Assembly (NCBI GenBank): GCA_004335635.1
Contig: QAXH01001224.1
Span: 273 to 45,714 of the forward strand
Length of the DNA: 45,442 bases
Reading direction: 5' to 3'
Origin: Chloromonas sp. AAM2
Lineage: Eukaryota; Chlorophyta; Chlorophyceae; Chlamydomonadales; Chlamydomonadaceae
A model generated the notes under the pieces. The model ran no database searches. It saw only the letters and a program-made list of their open reading frames with translations, and was not told the origin of the DNA. Below, piece by piece: positions 25,701 to 37,700 of this stretch; position 1 is the first letter of the stretch; each line of letters starts with the position of its first letter. The position numbers and the translations under genes are program-made.

Positions 25701-28700
25701 GGCACATGAACGAAATGCGTGTTGTACCGCAGGCAATCATGGATTTTGGTGGTGGCATTGGAGGAGATGAGGGTATCATTTACCAGGCACCTGCCACGCT
25801 AGCCGGCAAGGTGTCCGTGGCCAAGGAGGTGACGTGGCTGCACTTCAGGAACTCCTTGTGGCCTAAGATCACCAGTAAGTCCATAGGCTTGAGGCTGCAA
25901 GGTTGAACAAGGACGAATGCATGTCCCAAGCAATGCCTGCAGAAAGTGATGTGCAAGACTGAAGCACTGCATTGTCTAGACAGGCTCTACCATTAATAGC
26001 TACTCTTGCAAACCTGACCAACATGCACCAGAAGCTCAGGATTTGTCTTCTACTTCTGCAAGCCTTGACAATACCGCAATGACAATATCACATTGGAGCT
26101 CAATGTGGCATTTTTATTGTTGAACTTGCCATTGTTGTGATGCTGCAGCTCCTGAGCAGCGCTCTCGTCTGCAGCCTGGGCTAGTCTGGGCTGAGATCTG
26201 CTCCTATATTAAGGGCAGCATGGAAGCCATTAGCCACGACTTTGTGAGTAGCTCTGAGGCACACGTTTTGGATATATGCTGATTCTTGTGGGGCTTTCTT
26301 TGCTGACGTGTTGCAGCTCACTGATGTGCAGGGCACTTGGCGAGGCACTGCTGGCTTGTTCTGTTGTCTCAACATGCCAGGTTGTTTGGTTTGATACATG
26401 TGTGGTTGGGGCTGCTCATACTCTTTTGCCGTCTTGTGGGCCATTTGCAGGGCCATCTGGACCTGGAGAGCTACAAGAACATTGGTGGGAAGCGTGCTGC
26501 CAACTTCACCCCGGAGCTGCGTGAGAAGGACATCTGGCCCATCTTTGTCAAGTACCAGATGGCCAGGTCGCAGGAGATGAGGTGAGAGAGCCTGTATTTT
26601 ATAGTGTATGTCGGACGGATGTGCAATCACTGGCAGGTGCACCTATGTACCTGTATGGCCGTAAGAGCAGAAACACAATGCGCTGTTCATCTTGCTATGC
26701 GCCGGAATGTCAGTTGATAAGACTTTGTATGTATGTCCAGGTACGACATCATGGACTTCGTGTCGCACATGTACAGCGAACTCAAGACGACTGGCTACCA
26801 GGGCGTTTCAATCTCAGCCCTGTACAGAGACGAGGTGCGACGTTGTATGCTGTGGCTTGGGCCCTAAGGGCTCTGGTATAGGTTCTTACTTCAGCACAGC
26901 CTGGGGCTTGCCAGCACGCTCGTTGATTTATCGCTCATGGTATTGTATCACGGCTGCTTGAGTCTGCTTGTACTTGCTCTGTGCTGCTCAGGTCCAAGAC
27001 TTCACGCAGGCCGAGCTTGCTCTGGACCTCAGAGTGATAGCTGACCCCAACTCGCTTTTCTACTGCGGTACGTCTATGCACCAGGGCGCCCTTTGCAAAC
27101 TGGCTCACGCATGGGTGCTGTTGTCCCCAAGTGGGCGTGTTGGGTCAATTGTGAACTAGACTGCATGCATACATTTTTCCCGCACAACTTGAACTCAGGC
27201 TGATTGCTGCTCTTTATGATGCAGGTGACACTGCACAGACCATTGCACGTGGTGTGGGTTTCCGGTTTTCAGACATTACGGTAAGCCTTTGACCTTTGGT
27301 TCAGGCAAGACATGGAGGCTCACTTGGTGCTGAGTATTAGTGGTTTCTGTTGCATTCCGCACTTCTGCAAATTAGTCACCTTCGTGGCTGACGCACAGTC
27401 AAATGCATTTTGCAGACTCTCCTACACACTGAGGGCGTGAAGCGGCGTGAGGCACAGGAGGCACAAAAGGAGCTGCAGAAGCAGAAGGGACGTAATAACA
27501 AGGCAGCACCAGGTATGACATGAACCAGGCGTGTTTTGCCATGCAATTGCATGCATATCACCTGGCTGTGCGGCTCTCCAAGGACTATTATCGTTCTAAG
27601 CTGGCGACAAACAGTCCAGCTTGTCTTGGCCAACAACTCGACTAATGCACTGTTGTCGTTTGATTCACTGCTGCCATACAGTGGGACTTCCGGAGATCTT
27701 GCATCTTACGACCAACTACCGCACACATCAGGGCATCCTGAACACAGCGGCCATGGTGGTGGACCTCATCAGGGTGAGCTGTGAGGGTTGTGTGTTGGAT
27801 GATGATATTTCTTTACTGATTACCCATGCTGGCATTATTCCTATTTGCCCTGCGTGGTTGGCTTGTGAACCACACCTGCCATTTGTGCCAATGCTCCAGT
27901 GCTTCTGAAGCTTGGTCGTGCATCTTTGTGAACAGTCCTAATCGATCGCTTGTCACACTGGCTACAGATGCACTACCCCAACTCCATTGACAAGCTGGAG
28001 CGTGAGAAGGCCCTGTTCCCCGGACCAGACCCCATCCTGCTTGCGGGCACCGAGTACACAGATCTCACGTACCTCCTTTGTGGGACGGACAGGAGCAACA
28101 GCCAGGTCGAGTTTGGCGCCAACCAGGTCATCCTCGTGCGCAGCATGGCTGCAAAGGAACTGCTGCCGGTGGGTATCAAACAACACAACAGTGGTGGATG
28201 ATGTGTGCAGATTATCAATACCTTCATTACCAGAGTTTGACAGGCTGGCTGAGTTTGTCTGGCTGGCTATACAATTGCGTTGCATTTCTTAATTGGCAAA
28301 CTGCGCTTCAACATACTTCACCTGTTCATGCCATCATGTCCAGGGCAGCCCCTTTTATCACTATCCCACGAGATGCAGCACTTGCATCACATTCAAAATG
28401 CATTAATAACATTGTGTTTGCTGCTTTTGCTCCATAGGACGAGATCCGTACTAGCAATGCGCTGATCATGACAGTTCCACAGGCCAAGGGCTTGGAGTTT
28501 GACGATGTCTTCCTGTTCAACTTCTTTCAAGACTCAGTGGCAGATGCGTCGGAGTGGCGTGTGCTCAACCAGTTTGTGGAGGATGTCAGGGAGAGGCAAC
28601 AGGTATGCGCAGCCACACGCAAATGCTTCAATCATCACTTCTCTGCATCTGTTGCCCCAGAAGTGCTAATCACGCTGCTGCTGGCGTTCAAACTGTGTAC

Positions 28701-31700
28701 ACATCACGCACACAATGTACATCACATGCCACCCACAGTGCACAAGTGCTCACTGAGCTTGTAAATGTTACAGCGGGAAACAAAGAGCTGCCTGCAGGGT
28801 GTTGTACATTTGTGCACTCCAGTCTCCCAAGCTGATCAAGCTCATCTTGAACTGAAGTCTTGTTCTGCAACAGGATGTGAATGTCATGCGGGACAACCCT
28901 GAGCTGCTTGAGCGCTTTAAGACGAGCCATGCCAAGGCGCAGGAGGTGCCCAAGAAGGAAGAGGGATACCTGAGGCCTGTCAGGTAAAACTCCATATAGC
29001 TTCAGTGATGGGTTGCAGTAAAGGAAGGATATGTGTTGGCTTAAGCATCCGTTGCCCTGTTGCCCTTAGCCATGCGTGCTGTGCTGCCTGCTGCCATGTG
29101 CACCTGCAGCTTCGACTCCCGCCAGCATGTACTGCTGCAAGAGGAGCTCAAGCACCTCTACACAGCTATCACACGTGCCAAGAGCAATGTAAGTATTGTG
29201 TGCACATGAAGTTTGTCAGTTTGTCAGCTTGTCGCGAGCTTGGCATACAAACAGTCTGGCCCATGGACCAGTGGGATAATGCTTGTTTGGTGTTGGCCTT
29301 GCAGGTGGTGTTCTTCGATCTGAACAAGGAGAAGCGCGCACCCTTCTACAATGTGCTGCGCAGCTTTGGCATGGCGCGTGTTGTCAACAGGTACGTTATG
29401 TCAGGCGTCTTGATTGAATGCTCGTGTGGAAACCACGTTAGCATTCAGAGCTGGTGACGTTCCTGCCACACCTGTTCCTCCTGCTTCCTTGCAGGTCCTT
29501 GCTGGATGATGGCTCTGATGCCAAGACGTTTGGCCTGGCACACGTAAGTTCCTGTTCCAACAGCAGACAATAACCAACAGCAAGCCTTGCGCTAAGCCTT
29601 GTGCTTAACACGCGTGAGAACCGTGTCTGTTCCTGGCTAATCCTTCACTCTTCCTGCTTGTATTCTGCAGCATGCCCAAGACAGCAAGGCCGAGTGGTTC
29701 AAGCGCGCCAAGAACCTGATGGAGAAGGGCAGCCCTGGCCTAGCAGAGAAGGTGTGGCATGCCCTGGTTTTGAAACAGCTCGTTGTGATCAGCCTCACAC
29801 TTCTGGATCTCTGAACTTTTCACGAGTCTGTACAAGTTCTCACGTTCCATATGCTGTGCTGGTGTTTGCAGGCATTCCGCCAGGCGGGCGATGATGTGAG
29901 TTCAGAGCGGGTGCAAGGGACGCCGCTGAGCTGGAGCGTGCAGAGCATGGTGCAAATACCAGCCTGTGTTTCAGCTTACCATGTTGCTGAACACACAATG
30001 CCAAGGGCCATGATGTGTCTGGGCAGGCTTGCTTCTTGTCTGGGTTTGCAACTGTGATGAGTTTCTCTTGTACCGCAGGTCCGTGCTGAGATTGCTTTGG
30101 CACGGCAGCTGCGTCTGGAGGCTGCAGGCGCAGACTACGAGGACCAGCACAGTACTCGTGCACCCCTCACACAGGAGCAAAAGCGCCGCAAGCTACACGA
30201 GGTGGCATTCCGCTGCCTGTTGGCGGTACAGCATGCCGAAAAGGCACCCGTGCACGTGACCCCACGTGAGCTCCAGCGCTGGGTGCGCCTTGCCGCACAG
30301 TGCTTGACAGAGGTCAAGCAGCTGGCAGGTGCCGCACAGCTGCATGCCCTGGTGCACAACTACAAGGTGGCACGGCAGCTGCTGCAGGGGCTGGGAGAGT
30401 ACAGACTGCTGGCGCAAGTGTGCCTGCGTGCCTCCGAGTTCTACCAGGCCAAGGCAACGCGTGCCCAGGTGGGTGAGAACAACTCATACAGGCACAGAAT
30501 GACAGCTCTGCTCAGGAGGTAGCAGGAATAATAATTTCAGACCTATAAGTCGATTTTGGCCAGCAGGGGGTCCAGGACCAAAACCCCCCCCCCTAAAACG
30601 CCAACCATAGGTCAGATTTACAACTTGAGTATGCCAATATGCTCAGTTTTGAACAAGCTTGCCAATGCACAAGTCTGTCCATGTTTGGGTCTGTGCTCAG
30701 GGTCATAGTCCCTGTTAGTGCCTCATCCCTGGCACCTCAATCTCATGCTGCAAAGGTGTACGTCAATCTGACGTCAATACATGCCTTAGTCCTGCCTTAA
30801 TCAGACTGAGTATGTCAATATGTTCAACTGCACGAGCCCTCTCCAAAACTGTCCATTTGCCAGTTCATGAGTCAGCTCCAAGTGTCACATTCCCTGGCTG
30901 TGCATCTCATGGTGCCGTGACCTTGAGCGCCTGGAGGTATGCAGCCTCCTGTGGGCCATCAGTGGGCCGAATGCCCGCCCCTGGCTCTGGCTGCGTGCCC
31001 TGCCCATGCTGATCCCACATGTGCTGTGGCTTGTTGTAGGACCAGATGACTTCCCCACAGGCCTTGCCATCAGGCCCCTTCCAATCACAGGCAATGACAT
31101 GATTGTTGCACCCTTTCCTGTCATTGCTGCATGTTGCCGCGCTGAACCGCTTGTATTGTGCTCATCGGTATCCTCCGAGTCCACCATGCTTACTACGTCG
31201 CAAGATCGCGCGCATGCGTCCTGGCCGCCTTTGGACGGTTTCCACCGGTTTTTCAAGCATGGGGGTACCTCGCTCATTTAGAGTATGCCATTGTATTGCT
31301 TTCAACGAGCCCGTCAGGATGGCATGCTCACATCATGATTTGGACATACGGTTGGCCCTCAAAACGATTGTCCCCAGAAGCCTCATATTTTCATTCTGAC
31401 CCCCGACCTCCCCCCCCACCCCCCCTTGCCTGACCATCTCAGAATGGCCTCAGATTTTGAATACAGACCCCTTGGAGGGTACCTAAGCCATTGCCGTGAA
31501 GAAATTGGGTCACTCCAGTTATAGGTCGAAAGTTAGGTTTTCTGCTACCTCCTGGCTCTGCTAGGGCTTTTCTTCAAGCAAACAGCAGGACAAAAGCAAG
31601 AATCGTTTGATGCTTTAACGCTCCAACGTCATAATTCTGTTGCGATATGCCCTTCAGTCGCATGCAAATGTGATGATAGTTGCCCCACCTGTATCGCTCC

Positions 31701-34700
31701 ACAATTGCACTTGCGGCCAGCTCTGTGTTGCTGTTGCCTGCTGTCTGCAGGCTTCTGCACACTCTGCCAGGTCCCAGCTGATGGTGTCAGGCGCCAACCT
31801 GGCCCAGATGCTGTCAGACACAGAGTCTGTCATGGCCCGCACTGCACAACAAGCAGAGCAAGATGAGCAGGCAGCGGCAACTGCGACTAAGCTTGCGCAC
31901 ATGTACCGCGCACGTGCTGCCCATGCGTTCTGGCTGGGAGGTGAGTTTGGTCAGGGACACGCATGCGCAACCAGAGTCTCATTCAACCTATCACTAAATA
32001 ATTTTGTTTTTAAGCAAGAGAGCACACTTGAATTGATAGCTACAGAGTGTTTGCAGGTTCACCATGCTCGTGTGTGTTGGTTTCATGCTTACATTCCCGG
32101 CTCTTGTGTTCAGGGCAGTTCTGCTTTTGTTGCTTGCATGATGCTCAGTGCATCTACCCTTTTGGCATGATGCAGACGATTTGGAGCAGTCTCTGCGGAT
32201 TCTTCGTGCTCACACCGTCACTGCTGAGGTGCTGCAAGTATGGCCAAGCGTGCACAAGGATGTGTTGAAGATGTCTCAAGTGCTACAGGTGAGCTGCTTG
32301 TTACGTGGTGAAAGCTGCTGTCCTTGTTTGGAGTTGACAGCTTGATAGCTGCCGGTTTCACTGCTCAGAAAGCTCTTGCAAATGCACAATGTTGCATTCA
32401 GCACGTGTGCTGCTGCTGCCAGAAGGAGACTACGAAGCAGGGCTCCTGGCCAGGGTGTGTAATTTGTTTTTGAGCCCAGATGGTCAGTGTTATGTGGTGG
32501 CGGTTCAGCAACACAGCTCGACTTACCACAATTGCCGTATTGCATGCTCGCTGCTGCAGGACGTGGGCAAGCGTGACGAGGCCCGCAGCGCCTTGGACAT
32601 GGCTCGTGACGACAAGGACAAGGAGGAGCAGCTGAAGCGCTTTGGAAGTGAGAGCAACTCTCGTTGTCTTCCAGATAGACAAATAGACATGCAGTAATAT
32701 TATATTTTGATGTGTTCGTCCGCACTGCTGTTTGTGTGCACTGCATTTTGCTTGATGATTTTTCCTGTGCAGCCAAGGTTCATGCTCATTTGCTCTGGTT
32801 AATGTATGTGTGCAGTGTGGGAGGAACTGACTGCAATGCGGTTACGGAAGGGTGACGTGCTGGGCGTGGTACGCGTGCTCATGGGTCAACGGCAGCACCT
32901 AGCGGCAGCACGCATGCTCCTGGACTTGATGATCGCCAGAGGCGCACGTCTGCAGCGCCAAGGCGCCAAGAGCATGGCTGGTGCGGCTAAGCTGAACTTC
33001 CCACGTGTGGATGCTGCAGTCGATGTGGTGGCCAACCAGCCTGTGCCCTCAGAAGCCTTCTTGCTGCTGACAACGTGCGTGCTGGCGCTCCAGAGTGCAG
33101 ATGACGTGGCTGCACTTCAGCTGCAGCTTGCAATGCCAGCGGCTCAGGAGGCAGGAGCTCAGGAGGCAGTGCAGTCATTGGTTGGGCTTGGGTGGCTGAT
33201 GGAAGGCAAGCTGCCTAAGCAGCAGGGTGGCACGCAGGACAGTAAGAGAAAGCCACTTGACGCCACAACCAAGGAGGTCAGTATTGCCAAGCTTCAAAGG
33301 AACCCAGGACCGTACATCTTCAACATCTCGCACTGCACTTCATCGGAAACCTTCCAAGCTGTTCCTGGTTCACTGGATTGTGTTGCAAACTGCAGTTGGT
33401 GGCCTAGCAATACTTGCAGAAGCGTTTTACTAAACAGTGTAGTGGCAGATTGTTGACCTGACTGTAATGCTTTGATGTGTGTCCAGGTACTGCTGGCCAG
33501 CTCCGGCTGCATTCCCTTCTTTGAGTTCCAGGCATCAAGCGAACAGCAGCTGGATGCAGTGGCACGCAGCATGGGGCTGCCCACTGGAGCCGCAGAGCTG
33601 CATGTCCTTGCACAGCACATGTTTGACTGCATCCAGGTTGGGGCTGCCCAGATGGCCCAGGGCACCGCTGAGCCTGCTGTGGCTGGTGCCGGGTCGTCGG
33701 CTTTGGAGCAAGCATTGCAGCATCTGCAGCCGGCCATGACAAGCTTGGAAGGCCTGGCCGCGCTACAGCAGCTACGCCAGCCAACCAACGAGCAACAGGT
33801 GTGCCATCTGGTAGAAATACGGTTGTTGTTGTTGCCAGTGTGTTGTGGTCAGTTGCCAACTTGGCATATAAAGGGTCTTTTACTATTGCCAACTATCTGA
33901 GGACAGATTCTCCTGATTATCTGAGGGTGCAGCAAGGGAGTGCCTCCCTTTTTTCCTGTGGGCAAGTGTGTTTCACGTGATGTTGCTTTGTGTCCCAGGA
34001 TGCACTGCGACATCTCGAGCTGCACTACGGCGTGGCCAACCGCAGCCCTACAAGTGGTGTGACTCGCAACCTCGGTGCCACCAACCTGCTTTCCCTGGAC
34101 TACAGTGACGTCTACCTGGGCAACGCCAGCTACATGTGGCGCAGCCTGGCTGGCATGCAACCAGAGCCATCTGAACGACTGAGCAGCAGGGCTGAAGCTG
34201 AAGCCCCAGCTGTGCCCGTGCCAAACTGGGAGGCTGGTGCAGATTTTGGCCCTCAGTTCCTGCCTCTGCACGCGCCACGGCCGGCAGTGGTGCAGCTCCT
34301 TGCCTGGGACGTCACACGCAAAGCACAGGCTGCCCTAGTGCCTGTGATCTACCTGTCCCTTGTCAAGCAGCTTGCTGAGAGCGTCAAGGCCGCAGGCCTT
34401 CTGACCTCAATGTCCAAGATGCAGGAGAACATGAGCCTTCTTGTCTCTTGCCTGCGTGCCTGCCACCGGGTGCAAGAGTTGTGCCAGCTGCGCAACACCA
34501 TCCTGCCTGTAAAGAAGCAGAGGCGCACATTGACCAAAGGGGGGGTGCAAGTCGTTTCTGACTCTCCCATCCAGCCGTGCGACCAAGCTGTCAGCGAGCT
34601 TGCAGGCGCCCAGGTGTGTGTCTTGTCATTTCCCATGACTGAACAGCATGTCAGTGGAAGGCATGAACAGACAGGTCTCACATATGCTGCCAGCACTGCC

Positions 34701-37700
34701 ATCAGCCCATCTTCAGCTCCATCCTTCAGCTAGCACTGGAATTTGAAAGAATTTTGGCTGCCCTGTCTCCTGACATACGATCTGTGCTGATGCTTACCGC
34801 CTTGTGACGTCTCAAAAACTGCAGGAAATCATGCGGCAGCTGGAGATGTTGTGTGTGGGTCTGCTTGCATCCAACAGCGTGCCAACTGCACACCCGCCCG
34901 GCCTGTGTGACTTTCTTGACCAGTTCAAGTCCCAGGAGCTACCACGTGCTCTCACAACGCCTGAGCGCTTTGGCGCCGCTCTGTTTAGGCTGTTTGACGC
35001 TGGCTTCCCCAACAATGCCGGCTGGCAAGGTGTCAACTTCATGTGCTGGTGGGGCTTGACCATCCTGCTGCAGACTACCGCTACGACAGTGAGTAGTTGG
35101 AAATAGTTTTTTTATCATCGTCGTATACGTGTCGCACATGGGTCGCTGCAACCATCCTTGGCTGTGCGCTCCTGTAGTACTAACAGTTTGGCACAACGCA
35201 AGGCGCATAGCGTGCAATACCAGTTCTGTACCACAGACCACTTCTCCTTCCCGTGCAACAGTTTCAATGTGGCTGTGAATTTCTATATTGCTCTTGTTGA
35301 TGGGTTTGCATCCTGGGTTTGTGCTCTGCAGATCCAGCAGAGGCGGCTGCCCTCAACGGAGACTCTGCGCAGCATGTGCATCATCAACGCGGAGAAAGGG
35401 ACCAACCGGTACCTGCTGCCCGAGGAAGTCCTGTCTGTTGCTACTGAGCGGCTGTACATTGGCATGACGGACGAAGCGATCCCCAACATCCTGACGCACA
35501 TTATGCAGTCAGTGCTCAACCTCTGCAACGAGTGTGGTGCCTCCCAGGCCAACGGCGCATCGCCTGCTGTGACGCATCAGCAGCTGACACCGGAACCCAT
35601 TGTCCTGTTAATGGAGATGGTAGGCGGCATGCTCACACTTGGTGTCTGGGAACCGGCCCCATCAGGCAACAAGGACCTTCGCACCCCACGCGCATACATG
35701 CCCAGTGTCTGCAGCGATCTTGTGACCGATCTGCCAAAGTGGGGCGTGCGCCAGGGCGTCAACCCTACCTGGCGTGGCAATGACCTCATGGAGTACTGGC
35801 AAGAGCTGGTGAACCAGGATCAGGCAACCAAGGAGGTGATGGTGGGCCACATCAGCAAGCTCCTCTATCTGATCAACGCCCTGGCCGGGAGACTCAGCAC
35901 GCCAGGCCCAGCGCTGGCTACAGTGTCCCAACAGCAGGTGCTATCACTTCTTACACAGCACGTCGGACGCGAGCGGGGCACCAGCGCAGGGGCTGCTGCC
36001 AGTGCGCCACTCGTGCTGCCTGAGCCTGCGCAGCGCATGCGCGGTGCCCTGCTGGCACTACGCCTGGCACGGCTCACATCATGCATGCTGCTCAGTGTAG
36101 AGTTGTCTCACGCTGCCGGAGCAGTCTGCGGCAAGACCAAGGAGGCGTGGCTAGACCTCTTGTCAAGTGATTTACGGAAGGTGCGTTTGACACACACCAG
36201 GCAACAGATGGACTGATGGGAGATACAACAACAAGAGTTACCATGAAAACTCTGACCTGTGACACCAACCACAATGATGGCGCTTCTTTTCGAACCTTGT
36301 TCTTTATCACCTCGCATGCAGCACAGGGGCGTGCTTCAAAATGAGGCATGACAGGCAGGCACCAGTATTTGAAATCGATTGCGTGACTGGCGTGCAGGTT
36401 CTGGCTCGCCTCCTGCCGGTGCTGAAGGCCCCAGGAGTGGTAGAATACCTGCCGGACATGACGCGGCACTCAGATGCCCTACAGACGCTGCTGGGTGCTG
36501 CCAAGGTCGGCGAGTTCATGAAGGCATCACACACGTTTGTGGGCAGCATCAAGGAAATCACACCTACCTCAGTGCGAGACTTCACCGGCCACACTGGATC
36601 CCACTGGAAGCAGGTGTGTGAACATCTGGTCTGACAAGGATGGCTTGGGCAATCCAATCCGGAATGCAGAATGTCAGGGGAATGCGGGTTGTCAGCGTGA
36701 GCAACATGCTCAGATTTGTCCTGCTTATTTCTGACCAGCTTCACGATAGGCTCCTGTAGATGCTTCCACTGGTAACCTCAGGTTCACGGCAGTTGACCAG
36801 GTCATTTGCTCAATGCATAAATAGTTGAGCAGGTCACACTGTGCACATTGTGCCTTGGGCAGTCAAGCGAGCAAGCAATACTGCATGCATGCGTGCAGGT
36901 TCAAGCGACCAAGGTGTTGGCACCTGCAGTGAAGAAGCAAGGCAGCACGGCGGCAGCCGCAGGCATGGATGCAGCATCAAGCAGCATGGCAGAGATGGAC
37001 AACGTGCAGCAGGTGAGCTTGATTTCTGGGTGTGGTTGGCGAGGGGCATACAGCAGCGGCTTCACAACCATCCGCTTGAGTCTATTAAGGTTTGAAAACC
37101 TGGCATTTGTAACAGAAACATTTTGTTCAACTTGAACAGCCACAACTCACACAATCGCTTCTGTTTAACTCAGGCCACCATGTGATGACCAGGCTGGGCT
37201 GCACTCTGTACAGCCAGTCCCTCTGCTGACTGTACATTGCGCTTGCATTGCCTCTGTGCCTGTCCAGAGCCAGGCAACGTTTGTCAACATCCGCAATGTG
37301 GCTGAGCAGCGCCATCAGAGTGCTCGCGTGATCCAAGAGGCGTGGCGCAAGCACCGGGCAGCTCGCAGGGTTGAGCAGGAACGACAGGAGCTTGAGGCCC
37401 GACGTGCAGTGCTGCTGGACACACTGCGTGGATTGCTCGATAGCAACAGGTCATTCAGGTGCGTTCAGTCATGCGCTTGCACATTTGGACGTTGCCCTAC
37501 GGTTGTAGGCGGCTGACAACACCAGCATAAGCCAGTGTACACGCCCAGTTTGTCAGCACAATAGCTATGAGGCAAACCACACTGGTCTGTTCAATGAGTC
37601 TGTTCAGCAGGCATGTGAGTGTTCATTCAAGATGTGATTTCAGAGCCTGAAGCAAAGGTGAACTGATTGTCTTTACCTGCATCACGTAGGCGTGGGTTTG

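Noticed and set aside
30885..31277. 130-codon minus-strand open frame inside the hAT-like element
   Set aside because: No transposase or DNA-binding motif is recognisable and the composition looks like chance; the element is treated as non-autonomous.
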